From positions 1 to 63,217 of the forward strand of contig CALFWZ010000082.1 in NCBI GenBank assembly GCA_937928405.1: a DNA stretch of 63,217 bases, written 5' to 3'. The DNA is from an uncultured Saprospiraceae bacterium (GTDB lineage: Bacteria; Bacteroidota; Bacteroidia; Chitinophagales; Saprospiraceae). The notes beneath the pieces are model-generated. The model saw nothing but the letters and a program-made list of their open reading frames with translations, did no database searches and had not been told where the DNA came from. Of this stretch, positions 28,405 through 37,613 are shown piece after piece. Numbering within the stretch: the first letter of the stretch is position 1; each line of letters opens with the position of its first letter. Both the position numbers and the translations under genes were made by a program.

Positions 28405-29415
28405 TCACAAATTAGATTTAAAGGCTACCGTTTTTCTTAAACGATCGTATGTACGCTTCGCCTCCGTATGATCGAGCGTCTGTTGTCCATCAGAGAATGC
28501 TTTTTCAGGATAGGCATGTACCTCCATAATCACCGCATCCGCTCCAGCCATAATACCAGCGAGTGCCACGGGTTCGACAAAGCGTCGCACACCAATACCA
28601 TGAGAAGGATCAATAACGACTGGCAGATGGGTTTTTTCTTTTAGAATAGGAATGGCATTAATATCCAAGGTATTTCGATAAGCTTTTTCGTAGGTTCTGA
28701 TCCCTCGTTCGCAAAGCATGATCCGCTCGTTCCCATTGGAAAAAATATATTCGGCAGCTTGTAATAATTCTTCGATGGTTCCTGAAATACCACGCTTTAA
28801 TAAAATGGGTTTATCTACTTTTCCAAGCGCATCAAGTAGATTAAAATTTTGAGAATTTCTAGCTCCAACTTGAAAAATATCGACATAATCATACATTGGT
28901 TCAATCTGTTCGGTCATCATTACCTCCGTCACGATCTTGATACCAGCGGCACTACATTTTTGGTAAAATAGTTTTAGTCCTTCAATTCCCAATCCTCGAA
29001 ATGAATAAGGCGAACTCCGCGGTTTGTAGACGCCACCTCGCATAATTTTGACGTTGTTGGCGACCAAATGCGCTACGGTTCGTTCGATTTGTTCTTCTGA
29101 TTCTATGGAACAGGGTCCAGCCATGATTTGGAAATTTCCGCCACCTATTTTTACACCATCTCCTAAATCAATTGCCGTATCTTGGGTTTTCCATTTTCGG
29201 GAAACTAATTTATAAGCATCACTTACGCGGTGAATGTCTAGGATACCTGGCAGGGTGCCAATAGCTCGGATATCAAATGCCTTTTTCCCAATCCCAATGA
29301 TGTATTTCCCATACTGGGTTTCTACCTGATTGGTTTTGTAGTTTATATTGGCTAGCTTATCTTCGAGTTGAGATAATTGGTCGTCCGTGATTTCTTTTTC
29401 TAGTTGTATAATCAT
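28405..29415 (-). CDS. aroF: 3-deoxy-7-phosphoheptulonate (DAHP) synthase, AroF type with N-terminal regulatory domain
   Basis: A protein of 336 residues. It catalyses the first step of the shikimate pathway from PEP and erythrose-4-phosphate. Residues 1-70 form a ferredoxin/ACT-like N-terminal domain as in Thermotoga-type enzymes. The barrel follows with IMAGPCSIES, MRGGVYKPRSSPYSFRGLG, VDIFQVGARNSQNFNLL, PILLKRGISGT, ILCERGIRTYEKAYRNTLD-like and PVVIDPSHGIGVRR. It is the most distal member of the trp gene run on this strand, after the DUF695-type gene, which fits a supply role for chorismate. Promoter not identified. Confidence 0.93.
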   Translation of the reverse strand: MIIQLEKEITDDQLSQLEDKLANINYKTNQVETQYGKYIIGIGKKAFDIRAIGTLPGILDIHRVSDAYKLVSRKWKTQDTAIDLGDGVKIGGGNFQIMAGPCSIESEEQIERTVAHLVANNVKIMRGGVYKPRSSPYSFRGLGIEGLKLFYQKCSAAGIKIVTEVMMTEQIEPMYDYVDIFQVGARNSQNFNLLDALGKVDKPILLKRGISGTIEELLQAAEYIFSNGNERIMLCERGIRTYEKAYRNTLDINAIPILKEKTHLPVVIDPSHGIGVRRFVEPVALAGIMAGADAVIMEVHAYPEKAFSDGQQTLDHTEAKRTYDRLRKTVAFKSNL

Positions 29416-29465
29416 AGTAATTTTTATTTCGAGTTTTATTTTTTATTTCGAGTTTTTTTATGGCT

Positions 29466-30561
29466 TTAATCAACAATAAACTTATTGAAAGTTTGCCAAT
29501 ATTTATCTTTATAGATGTCGAATTCAATCTCAAATTTATCTTTAAAAATCATCTTTACTTCATGAAAAACAATTGATGGTTTTCTAAACTCCTTACAAGC
29601 AAAGTAAATAGTTCTTTTACTTTTTGCGGTCATCCTTCCAATATTTATATATCCTTCGCTTTCAATCAGCTTCACTTCTATTTGATTCTCAACCTTTTCA
29701 AGTGCTTCCTGAGTTTCTTTATTTGGCATTCCTTTATTTGACGTTCCATCGTAATCAACTTCGATTGAACATATCCAAGGGTGAGAAGCTTGATTATTCC
29801 ATCTTAATATCTCAGTATTTACAGCTGCGATTCCTTTATCCCCATCATTAAAATTGAATTCAAGGATAGAGCAACGAGCATCATTTGAATTGTAAATTAC
29901 GTCTTCATATTTTTCAATAAATTCTTTCTTTCTCCATTTTAAAAAATCCTTTAATTTTGAAATCGGAATCAAATCTATCTTCTCTTTTGGAATTCCTGAA
30001 ATCCTGATTGTATCAATGGTCGTAATGAAGTTTAATTCTCCAAGATAATTATCTAAAAAAATGTTAACTCCAACTTCGATGTCATCTTTATTTTCTTCAT
30101 TCCACTCGGCATATGCAATTGTTAAATCAATTTCGTCTGGATAACCTTCGTTATCATTCGAACAAAAGAATAAATTTTCTGAAGTAAATTTATATCCTCC
30201 CATTTCTATACTCGTATCCTCTATCTTTAACTCCGGCTTTAGTGCTGTAAATACCCAACCACTTAATTTTGGTGCATCTTTAATTAATTCTTCGATCAAG
30301 GCAACATTTCTTAAATTTCCATCTGGTGTTAAAACAAGTTCAGCTTCTACGTCAGTTTTCATTCCAGTCAAATAGAATATTCCTTCTCTAATTTGAGCTA
30401 ATTTAGGAGTTAATTTATCTAAAAAATCTTTTTCAATATTTTCGTGTTCACGAACAACCTTATGAAATATTTTCTCATTTTCAACAAACCAATCCCAAAA
30501 ATCTTTATTCGATTTTATAGGTTTTTCTTTACGAATAAATATTTTTTTTTAAAAACTTCAT
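29466..30561 (-). pseudogene. DUF695-type protein gene with apparent frameshift in an A9 tract near its start
   Basis: The visible frame (from a TTG at 30371) encodes 301 residues. The last ~110 match the DUF695 pattern (GTSNKGMPNKETQEALEKVE, GYINIGRMTAKSKRTIYFACKEFRKPS), and the first part carries WVFTALKPEL. The same frame stays open about 170 nt further upstream, encoding a natural-looking stretch (NKDFWDWFVENEKIF, EHENIEKDFLDKL) but with no start codon. An ATG at 30561 begins MKFLKK in another frame. A run of nine A (minus strand; T at 30542-30550) separates the two. Removing one A would join them into a full-length protein of about 364 residues. It may be a sequencing error, a pseudogene, or a slippage/phase-variable switch. 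Function unknown; it lies between trpA and aroF. Confidence 0.7.
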
Positions 30562-30601
30562 TATTTGAATTCAATGTTTCAAAAACCATTAGAAATTCCA
30601 G

Positions 30602-31396
30602 CTAACTGGCCAAAGTCAAATCATTCCGAATCCCCTTCACAAACGTCTCAATAGTTTCCTCCAATTCACCATTTCCATTTTCCAAAGCCCGAATAAAAGC
30701 ACTACCAATGATCGCACCGTCAGCATATTGACAGGCGGTGGTAAAACTTTGATGATCTGAAATGCCAAACCCAATCATTCTAGGTAATCGTAAATTCATG
30801 TTTTCAATTCGTTTAAAGTAAGCAACTTGCTCTGGTGAGATTTCTTTACTATTTCCGGTGATTGCGGCACTAGAAACGACGTAAATAAATCCTCGACTGA
30901 GCTGATCAATTTTTCTAATTCGTTCTTCACTGGTCTGTGGTGTAATCAAAAAAATCGGTGCTAGATCATATTTCTTAAATAAATCTTGATATTCATTTTC
31001 ATAGACCGACAACGGTAAGTCCGGTAAAATCAATCCATCAACGCCTACTGCTTGACAACGTTTTAGAAAAGCTTCTTCCCCAAACTGCATCACCTGATTA
31101 AAGTAGCCCATCAGAATCAAAGGCGTCTCAACTTGTGCTCGTACTTTTTCTAATTGAGCAAATAAAACAGATACGCTCATTCCATTTTCTAAGGCCTGCA
31201 TACCACTTTTTTGAATCGTCGGGCCATCCGCCATCGGATCTGAGTACGGCATCCCTACTTCGATAACATCCACACCACTGTTCGACAAACTATGGATAAT
31301 TGTTTCCGTATCTTCTAATGCCGGAAATCCTGCCGTGAAGTAGACGTTGAGTAGGTTTTGTTTTTTATTGTTAAAGGTTTTTTCTAAACGAGACAT
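30602..31396 (-). CDS. trpA: Tryptophan synthase alpha subunit
   Basis: A protein of 264 residues. It splits indole-3-glycerol phosphate to indole and glyceraldehyde-3-phosphate and passes indole to TrpB. Signature elements are visible: NLLNVYFTAGFPALEDT, VIEVGMPYSDPMADGPTIQ (catalytic Asp/Glu region), VDGLILPDLPL and YVVSSAAITG with GFGISD. It is last of the trp biosynthetic genes. It is separated from trpB by 120 bp, most of which is an 88-bp octamer array that ends only four bases from this start codon, an unusual translation start region. Confidence 0.96.
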   Translation of the reverse strand: MSRLEKTFNNKKQNLLNVYFTAGFPALEDTETIIHSLSNSGVDVIEVGMPYSDPMADGPTIQKSGMQALENGMSVSVLFAQLEKVRAQVETPLILMGYFNQVMQFGEEAFLKRCQAVGVDGLILPDLPLSVYENEYQDLFKKYDLAPIFLITPQTSEERIRKIDQLSRGFIYVVSSAAITGNSKEISPEQVAYFKRIENMNLRLPRMIGFGISDHQSFTTACQYADGAIIGSAFIRALENGNGELEETIETFVKGIRNDLTLAS

Positions 31397-31400
31397 TGTT

Positions 31401-31488
31401 GATTTGTTGATTTGTTGATTTGTTGATTTGTTGATTTGTTGAATGGTTGAATGGTTAAATGGTTGAATGGTTGAATGGTTGAATGGTT
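31401..31488. repeat. 88-bp array of 11 octamers between trpB and trpA
   Basis: Five exact copies of GATTTGTT (31401-31440) are followed by six copies of GAATGGTT (31441-31488), the third of which is AAATGGTT. This is a perfect 8-bp tandem repeat with a switch in unit sequence. It occupies most of the trpB-trpA intercistronic region directly upstream of trpA. Confidence 0.95.
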
Positions 31489-31516
31489 TAAACGAAAGAA
31501 GGCATTATTCCTTACC

Positions 31517-32692
31517 CTACCCTAAATGTTTTATATAAGTATTCAAATCTTTATCTCCACGGCCTGATAAGTTCACGACGATGACATCTGACTTTTTGAA
31601 TTCAATTTTATCAAGCGCAGCAAACGCATGAGCCGTTTCTAAAGCAGGAATGATGCCTTCTCTTTTCGACAAATCGTAGGCTGCCGTGAGTGCTTCCTGA
31701 TCGGTGATATGGACGGCTTCTGCTCTTCCCGATTGAATCAGGTGTGCGTGCATGGGGCCGATACCGGGATAATCCAATCCAGCGGAAATAGAATATGGTT
31801 CGATGATTTGACCGTCGGGTGTTTGCATTAAAAGGGTTCGGCTTCCGTGGATGATTCCTTCAGTCCCGAGGACGGAGGTAGCCGCCGATTCGCCACTGTC
31901 TACACCCAACCCAGAAGCTTCGACTGCAATTAAGCGAACCTTTTCTTCATTGAGATAATGATAAAAAGCACCGGCTGCATTACTACCACCACCCACGCAA
32001 GCAATGATTAGATCAGGATTTGCTTTCCCAGTGGCGGCTTCGAGTTGCCATTTTATTTCTTCACTGATAACGGATTGAAATCGTGCGACCATATCGGGAT
32101 ACGGATGTGGTCCTACCACAGAACCTATGATATAATGGGTATCTTCTGGATTATTGATCCAATCTCGAATCGCTTCGTTGGTCGCATCTTTTAGGGTTCT
32201 ACTACCACTCATGGCGGGTCTAACTTCTGCTCCCAGCATTTTCATCCGAGCAACATTGGGTTGCTGTCGTTCGATGTCTACCGCTCCCATATATACGACG
32301 CAAGGTAAGCCCATCAACGCACAAACGGTGGCAGTCGCAACACCGTGTTGGCCAGCGCCCGTCTCAGCAATAATGCGTTTTTTTCCGAGTCGTTGCGCTA
32401 GTAAAATTTGTCCGATCGTATTATTTACTTTATGTGCTCCGGTGTGGCAAAGGTCTTCTCGTTTTAGATAGATATTGGTTTGATATTTTTCGGATAAACG
32501 CTCTGCCAAAAACAAAGGAGTTGGTCTTCCCACGTAATCGCTTAGTAATTGTCGAAACTGTTTTTGGAACGTTTCGTCATTGATCATATCAACATAGGTT
32601 CGGCGTATTTCCTCGACGTTGGGATGCAACATTTCCGGAATAAAGGCTCCGCCAAACTGCCCATAATATCCATCTTCTGATATGGTTATCAT
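31517..32692 (-). CDS. trpB: Tryptophan synthase beta subunit
   Basis: About 391 residues from the ATG at 32692 (MITISEDGYYGQFGGAFIPE). The longer frame to 32746 would overlap trpF and lacks family support. It joins indole with serine using PLP. LKREDLCHTGAHKVNN contains the PLP lysine, followed by AETGAGQHGVATA and CVGGGSNAAGAFYHYL. The length is normal. It lies 32 nt after trpF in the operon and acts in a complex with TrpA. Confidence 0.96.
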   Translation of the reverse strand: MITISEDGYYGQFGGAFIPEMLHPNVEEIRRTYVDMINDETFQKQFRQLLSDYVGRPTPLFLAERLSEKYQTNIYLKREDLCHTGAHKVNNTIGQILLAQRLGKKRIIAETGAGQHGVATATVCALMGLPCVVYMGAVDIERQQPNVARMKMLGAEVRPAMSGSRTLKDATNEAIRDWINNPEDTHYIIGSVVGPHPYPDMVARFQSVISEEIKWQLEAATGKANPDLIIACVGGGSNAAGAFYHYLNEEKVRLIAVEASGLGVDSGESAATSVLGTEGIIHGSRTLLMQTPDGQIIEPYSISAGLDYPGIGPMHAHLIQSGRAEAVHITDQEALTAAYDLSKREGIIPALETAHAFAALDKIEFKKSDVIVVNLSGRGDKDLNTYIKHLG

Positions 32693-32724
32693 TTTGATTA
32701 TTTTTAAATTAATTGCTTGGTTGA

Positions 32725-33387
32725 TTATCTTCTGGGAGTTCCCCAATCTCCTACTCTTTCTGTATTTAAATCATTAATAAAATCGCTGATTACTTGCACA
32801 TTTTTATAGCCGGGTTCAATTTCGAAACCACTATTCAAATCAAGCGCGGCCAACATGGAAAAATCTAGTTTTTTTATTTTTCCTACCAGTTCGGGTTTAA
32901 TTCCACCACTGAGAAAAAAAGGTGTTTTGCCTTTATATCTTTTTAAAATACGCCACTCAAAAACTACCCCATTACCGCCACGTTTTTTTCCTTTGGTGTC
33001 GAATAAAAAATAATCGCAGTAATATTGAAAAGCTTCTGTTTGCGTAAAAATAAAATCTTCATCTACTGAAAAAGCTTTAATAATTTTTATTCCTTTCCCC
33101 TTTAATTTGGAACAATAAAAAACATTTTCATCTCCATGTAATTGTACATAGTCTAATTGGTATGCTTTTACTTTTTCAAGAATAAATTCGATTCTAGCAT
33201 TGACAAATACGCCAACTTTTTTCACCGTTTTAGCATGTAATTTATCAAACCCTGTAAATGCTTCGGGTGGTAAATCTACATTACGAGGAGAATCTTCATA
33301 GAAAATAAACCCGACATAGTGTACACCTAACTGAAGAATCGATTCTACATTGGTGGGAATTTTTAGACCACATACTTTGATTTCCAT
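32725..33387 (-). CDS. trpF: Phosphoribosylanthranilate isomerase
   Basis: A protein of 220 residues. It performs the Amadori rearrangement of phosphoribosylanthranilate. Family elements: MEIKVCGLKIPTNV (catalytic Cys), YVGFIFYEDSPRNV, KVGVFVNA, YVQLHGDE, FLFDTKG (catalytic Asp), FFLSGGIKPE and AALDLNSGFE. It starts two nt after the trpC stop and is likely translationally coupled to it. Confidence 0.95.
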   Translation of the reverse strand: MEIKVCGLKIPTNVESILQLGVHYVGFIFYEDSPRNVDLPPEAFTGFDKLHAKTVKKVGVFVNARIEFILEKVKAYQLDYVQLHGDENVFYCSKLKGKGIKIIKAFSVDEDFIFTQTEAFQYYCDYFLFDTKGKKRGGNGVVFEWRILKRYKGKTPFFLSGGIKPELVGKIKKLDFSMLAALDLNSGFEIEPGYKNVQVISDFINDLNTERVGDWGTPRR

Positions 33388-33389
33388 AA

Positions 33390-34193
33390 TTAAGTTTTTT
33401 GGAGTTGAAGTTGTTTTACCTGATAAATTAATTCATGACAAGCTCGTCCGGGATTGGCATTTTTCATAAACTGTTCACCAATCAAAAAGCCGTCGTAGCC
33501 TGCTGCTAATAAGGTCACAATATCCCTAGCAGAACGAATACCACTCTCAGATATTTTAATTTGTCCAGCAGGAATCTGAGATGCTATGTTGACCGAATTT
33601 TGAATGTCCGTTTTAAAAACGGTTAAATCCCGATTGTTTACGCCTAAAACGTCAATATGACCATTCAATTTTTCCAACCCAGACACATCATGTATTTCCA
33701 TCAACACTTCGAGACCTAAGTTGTTTGCGGTGGCAGCCAGATTTTTTATCTGTTCTTTTTCCAAACATTCGGCAATCAATAACACCGCATCTGCGCCGGC
33801 ACTTTTAGCTTCTAATAATTGGTATTCATCGATAATAAAATCCTTGCGGAGAATAGGGCAAAAATTATATTTTCGAGCCTCGATCAAATCATCCAAACTC
33901 CCACCAAAAAAATCTTGATCGGTCAAAACTGATAAAGCAGACGCACCTGCTTGCATATATCCAATAGATACTTTTTCAACTTCTGCATATAAATTGATCG
34001 TTGGTTTAGAAGGCGACTTTCTTTTAAATTCGGCAATGATCCCTAATTTATCGGGACGGGTTAGATATTTTTTTAAGGAGACCACCGGTGTTTGAAAATA
34101 TATAGTCTTCTCCAATAAGGATACTGGATACAGAGACTTGCGCTCTGCAACTTCCTTTTTTTTATGATTTATTATTTTTTCTAGGATGTTCAT
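33390..34193 (-). CDS. trpC: Indole-3-glycerol phosphate synthase
   Basis: A protein of 267 residues. It closes the indole ring from CdRP. Core motifs: IAEFKRKSPSKP (catalytic Lys and substrate phosphate grip), ASALSVLTDQDFFGGSLDDL, PILRKDFIIDEYQ, GVNNRDLTVF and ISESGI. It lies between trpD and trpF; the 85-bp gap upstream carries octamers and one palindrome copy, close to this start codon. Confidence 0.96.
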   Translation of the reverse strand: MNILEKIINHKKKEVAERKSLYPVSLLEKTIYFQTPVVSLKKYLTRPDKLGIIAEFKRKSPSKPTINLYAEVEKVSIGYMQAGASALSVLTDQDFFGGSLDDLIEARKYNFCPILRKDFIIDEYQLLEAKSAGADAVLLIAECLEKEQIKNLAATANNLGLEVLMEIHDVSGLEKLNGHIDVLGVNNRDLTVFKTDIQNSVNIASQIPAGQIKISESGIRSARDIVTLLAAGYDGFLIGEQFMKNANPGRACHELIYQVKQLQLQKT

Positions 34194-34197
34194 TTTT

Positions 34198-34260
34198 GCT
34201 GTTGAATTGTTGAACCTGCCTGCTGGCAGTGTTGATTTGTTGAATCGTTGAATCGTTTGT
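34198..34260. repeat. Octamer/palindrome element between trpD and trpC
   Basis: GTTGAATTGTTGAA precedes the palindrome CCTGCCTGCTGGCAG (34215-34229), followed by GTTGATTTGTTGAATCGTTG-type units. It is the same composite arrangement (octamers, palindrome, octamers) as at 17614-17650 and 60483-60532. It sits in the leader just upstream of trpC. Confidence 0.85.
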
Positions 34261-34278
34261 ATATAAAATTCGCGGATT

Positions 34279-35265
34279 TTATCTGGTTATGGTTTTTAGA
34301 ATATTATACGCTTTTCCGCTGGTTAAAGATTCACGGGCTTTTTCTACACAATCGGGCAAACTCCAAGCGGATTCAAAAGACTGAATAGCCATTCCTGCAT
34401 TGGCGAGGACGACATCTCTTTGCGCGGTAGAACCTTTATTTTCCAATACATTGGTAAATATCTTAGCCGCTTCTGGTACCGTATCGCCACCAAATAAGTC
34501 TGCTGGTTTTAACGTATTCAAACCAAAGTGTTCTGGCAAAAAGATCTTTTCACTACCCCTCGTACGAATACTCGCAGGACCAGTCAAGGAGATTTCATCG
34601 TATCCATCTAAGGCATAGACCACCGAAAAATCTCTTGTTTCCGTTTCTAAAATATATTGGTACAAACGAGACAGTTCTTGATTATAAACGCCTAGTAAAT
34701 TATGTTGTGGTTGAATTGGATTGACCAATGGTCCGAGCATATTAAAAAAGGTTTTAATGCCCAATTGTCGTCGAACCGGTGCTACGGTCTTCATCGCCGG
34801 ATGAAAAAACGGTGCATGCAAAAAGCATATATTACTTTCCTCTAATTGCTTTCGTAGTGTATCCGCATCATTGGTAAATTTGTATCCCAAAAATTCTAAT
34901 ACATTCGAAGAACCACAAGCAGAAGACACTCCGTAGTTTCCATGCTTCGTGACTTTAAATCCAGCCCCAGCGACTACAAAAGCAGATAGTGTAGATACAT
35001 TAAAAGTATTTTTACCATCGCCGCCTGTCCCTACAATATCGATCGTATCTCTTGTTCCCAAATCAACCTTAACACAAAGTTCTAAAAGCGCATCTCGAAA
35101 TCCAGCTAACTCATATTGGGTGATAGGCCGCATTCGGAAAACAGTCAAAAAAGCGGCGATACTCACTTCATTAAATTTTCCTTCCGCTATCTCTTGTAAA
35201 ATTCCATTGGCTTCGCTACGGGAGAGTTTTTCGTGTTCCAGTAATTTATTTAATATTTTTTTCAT
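34279..35265 (-). CDS. trpD: Anthranilate phosphoribosyltransferase
   Basis: A protein of 328 residues. It transfers the phosphoribosyl group of PRPP to anthranilate. VGTGGDGKNTFNVSTLSAFVVAGAG is the PRPP-binding loop, KHGNYGVSSACGSSNVLE follows, and FHPAMKTVAPVRRQLGIKTFFNMLGPLVNP carries the anthranilate-site residues. Its start overlaps the trpG stop by four nt (35262-35265), so translation is coupled. Confidence 0.96.
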   Translation of the reverse strand: MKKILNKLLEHEKLSRSEANGILQEIAEGKFNEVSIAAFLTVFRMRPITQYELAGFRDALLELCVKVDLGTRDTIDIVGTGGDGKNTFNVSTLSAFVVAGAGFKVTKHGNYGVSSACGSSNVLEFLGYKFTNDADTLRKQLEESNICFLHAPFFHPAMKTVAPVRRQLGIKTFFNMLGPLVNPIQPQHNLLGVYNQELSRLYQYILETETRDFSVVYALDGYDEISLTGPASIRTRGSEKIFLPEHFGLNTLKPADLFGGDTVPEAAKIFTNVLENKGSTAQRDVVLANAGMAIQSFESAWSLPDCVEKARESLTSGKAYNILKTITR

Positions 35266-35894
35266 AGCGTGTTATTTCCGGTTTTTATGTTGACCGCATC
35301 TGGTTCAAATTTTAAGGTTACCCCCGTAGATTTCAGAAAATTACCTAACATCTTTTTTCCATAAGGCGTCATCACTGATTCGGGATGAAACTGCACTCCG
35401 TAAATCGGATATTCTTTGTGTTGCATCGCCATAATACTCCCATCTTCGGCGGTTGCCGTTATTTCTAAGGCATCAGGTAATTCTTCTGGCTGTACGACCC
35501 AAGAATGATAGCGTCCAGCCATAAAGGGTGATGGAATATTTTCAAATAAAGCAGACTTCGTAGCTGTAATGTCTACAGGAGTTTCCAAACCATGATATAC
35601 TCTGGTTAAATTCTGAAGATCTCCACCAAAGGCTTCTCCAATAGCTTGATGCCCTAAACAAACACCGAGGATTGGTTTTTCACCTGCATATTTTTTTAAT
35701 AATGCGGGCATGATACCTGCGTCGGCTGGTAGTCCTGGCCCTGGTGAAAGAATAATGACATCATAATCCGCCACGGCCTCCAAGCTTATTTGGTCGTTTC
35801 GAAATACCTCCACGATCGCGTCTGCAATCTCCAAAACATAATGCACCAGATTATAGGTAAAAGAGTCGTAATTATCGAGTACTAAAATTTTCAT
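35262..35894 (-). CDS. trpG: Anthranilate synthase glutamine amidotransferase subunit
   Basis: A protein of 210 residues, class I glutamine amidotransferase. MKILVLDNYDSFTYNLVHYV, ILSPGPGLP, the nucleophile in PILGVCLGHQAIGEAFGG (Cys) and YGVQFHPESVMTPYGKKML (His/Glu of the triad) are intact. It supplies ammonia to TrpE. It is 57 nt downstream of trpE and overlaps trpD. A shared PabA role is possible. Confidence 0.95.
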   Translation of the reverse strand: MKILVLDNYDSFTYNLVHYVLEIADAIVEVFRNDQISLEAVADYDVIILSPGPGLPADAGIMPALLKKYAGEKPILGVCLGHQAIGEAFGGDLQNLTRVYHGLETPVDITATKSALFENIPSPFMAGRYHSWVVQPEELPDALEITATAEDGSIMAMQHKEYPIYGVQFHPESVMTPYGKKMLGNFLKSTGVTLKFEPDAVNIKTGNNTL

Positions 35895-35951
35895 TTTTTT
35901 TATTTTACTAGTCAGCTATCTAGCTTCCTGTTTATCTAATTTCTTAAATAC

Positions 35952-37382
35952 TTAAGCGATTTTTTCAGCTTCCAACAATGCTTTTTTCAAGGCGCCTAAT
36001 TTATTGTTGACTTCTTGTAATTCCTTTTCTTCTTGGCTGTCTACCACAATACCAGCACCAGCCTGACTATAGAGTACATTGTCTTTACTCATAAACGAAC
36101 GAATCAGAATAGCCTGATTCATATTTCCATTAAAATCAATAAATCCAATCGCTCCTCCGTAAAAACTACGATTTTGATTTTCATACTGATTAATTAGTTC
36201 TAATGCTTTATACTTGGGAGCGCCCGATAAAGTTCCAGCAGGAAAAGTATCTCCAAAAATTCTAATGGGATTCGCATCGGCAGATAACTGGCCTTCCACC
36301 GTAGAAACCAGGTGGATTACATGGCTAAAGAATACTACATCTTTCAGTTGTTTGACGGTGACGTCGGTACAATGACGACTAAGATCATTACGCGCTAGAT
36401 CAACCAGCATGATATGTTCCGCATTTTCTTTGGGATCGGCAGCCAGTTCTTCTGCGCCTGTTTGGTCGGTGAGCAGATCTCCGGAACGTCGGTAGGTTCC
36501 AGCTATCGGATTTACTCGAGCTGTTTGTCCTTGAATCACCATTTGGGATTCGGGAGAAGAGCCAAATATTTTGTAATCACCGTAATCGAAATAGAAAAGA
36601 TAGGGCGATGGATTGATAGAGCGTAAGACTCGATAAACATTAAACTCATCTCCTGAAAAAGACTGACTAAATTGCCGGGAGAAAACGATCTGAAAAACGT
36701 CTCCTACTTGACAATGATGTTTTCCGGCGGTAACGAGCTTTTTGAACGCTTCATCGGTAAGGTTACTACCTTCCTTTCCGATTGTTTTAAATGGATAAGT
36801 TCCAGCGACCGCTTGATTTTTAATTCGCTTGAGCAAATCCTCCATCTGCGATGCTTCTCCAGCGGGAATATTTTCTACAACGGTCAATTCGTCGTTAAAA
36901 TGATTGATACTAATTACGAAGCGATAGAAGGAATAACGAACCAGCGGCGTTTCCATTTTATATTTTTCAGGGTCAAATTTAAGGGTATCGAAATACTGAA
37001 CCGCATCAAAATTGGTATGTCCAAAAACTCCATTAAATCCTTTATATCCCGTGGTAGAAGAACAATCGAAATTATCAATAAATGATTTTAAGGCATCGGC
37101 TAAGGCGTGAGGTCCCGTCAGGGATGTTTGGATTGTTTCTTTGTTTGGATATCTAATCAAAGCTTCTCCTCCTTCCTGTCCGGTAGGCAGGTTTTCTACT
37201 TTAAAATCTGCCAGTGCATCCAATCCGATAAAAGAGGAACATTCTTCACGAGACCGGAAGTTATTACTTTCCAGCAGAACGGGTTGTTGGTAGTGATCTC
37301 GGAGTTTAAGGTAGAGACTGACGGGTGTCATCAGGTCGCTCAAGATGGTCCGATGGATGGTATTTATTTTTATTGTAAACAT
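35952..37382 (-). CDS. trpE: Anthranilate synthase component I
   Basis: A protein of 476 residues, normal length. It converts chorismate to anthranilate with TrpG. The VLLESNNF segment near the N-terminus corresponds to the LLES motif of the tryptophan feedback site. The catalytic part shows FQIVFSRQFSQSF, NPSPYLFYFDYGDYKIFGSSPE, RVNPIAGTYRRSGDLLTDQ, MLVDLARNDLSRHC and GAPKYKALELINQYENQNRSFYGGAIG. The LPTGQEGG stretch (near residue 65-70) is encoded by a copy of the dispersed palindrome (37175-37191), an in-frame insertion that leaves the gene open. The leader with attenuator lies upstream. Confidence 0.96.
   Translation of the reverse strand: MFTIKINTIHRTILSDLMTPVSLYLKLRDHYQQPVLLESNNFRSREECSSFIGLDALADFKVENLPTGQEGGEALIRYPNKETIQTSLTGPHALADALKSFIDNFDCSSTTGYKGFNGVFGHTNFDAVQYFDTLKFDPEKYKMETPLVRYSFYRFVISINHFNDELTVVENIPAGEASQMEDLLKRIKNQAVAGTYPFKTIGKEGSNLTDEAFKKLVTAGKHHCQVGDVFQIVFSRQFSQSFSGDEFNVYRVLRSINPSPYLFYFDYGDYKIFGSSPESQMVIQGQTARVNPIAGTYRRSGDLLTDQTGAEELAADPKENAEHIMLVDLARNDLSRHCTDVTVKQLKDVVFFSHVIHLVSTVEGQLSADANPIRIFGDTFPAGTLSGAPKYKALELINQYENQNRSFYGGAIGFIDFNGNMNQAILIRSFMSKDNVLYSQAGAGIVVDSQEEKELQEVNNKLGALKKALLEAEKIA
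37175..37191. repeat. Dispersed palindrome copy inside trpE
   Basis: CCTGTCCGGTAGGCAGG resembles the GC-rich palindromes at 17572, 34215, 56165 and 60503. It lies in the trpE coding region in frame, encoding part of LPTGQ. It has no octamers around it, unlike the intergenic copies. Confidence 0.6.
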
Positions 37383-37540
37383 AATTTTTATTTCGAGTGA
37401 TTTTCCATTTTCTAAATTCCAAATCTGCTTAGTTGTTCGCTCCTATCGTCGCTCTTCGTCTGCACATATTTGGAAGGACAATAGGAAATACGCGCTCAAC
37501 TAAAAGCTAAATACACTGAAAAGATCAAGTTATTTAATAC

Positions 37541-37576
37541 AAAACAGGCTTGTCGAGTGAACGACAAGCCTGTTTT
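37541..37576 (-). terminator. trp attenuator hairpin
   Basis: A perfect 15-bp stem, AAAACAGGCTTGTCG / CGACAAGCCTGTTTT, closes a 6-nt loop. In the minus-strand RNA the right arm ends in UUUU. It lies between the Trp-rich leader peptide and trpE, about 160 nt before the trpE start. An upstream CUUGUUU (minus strand, 37598-37604) can pair with AAACAGG in the left arm (one G-U), which would break the terminator stem. I infer a transcription attenuator. Confidence 0.8.
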
Positions 37577-37613
37577 GATTAAAATGCAGTTAATTACAAA
37601 CAAGATGTAGCGC

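Noticed and set aside
31401..31488. Tandem repeats that might be taken for a CRISPR array
   Set aside because: Units are 8 bp with no spacers, and no cas gene is in the window.
32693..32746. Longer N-terminus of trpB
   Set aside because: The extra 18 codons would overlap trpF and precede the conserved MITISEDGYYGQFGG start.
36672..37085. 137-codon plus-strand frame
   Set aside because: It is antisense to trpE, which is conserved throughout.
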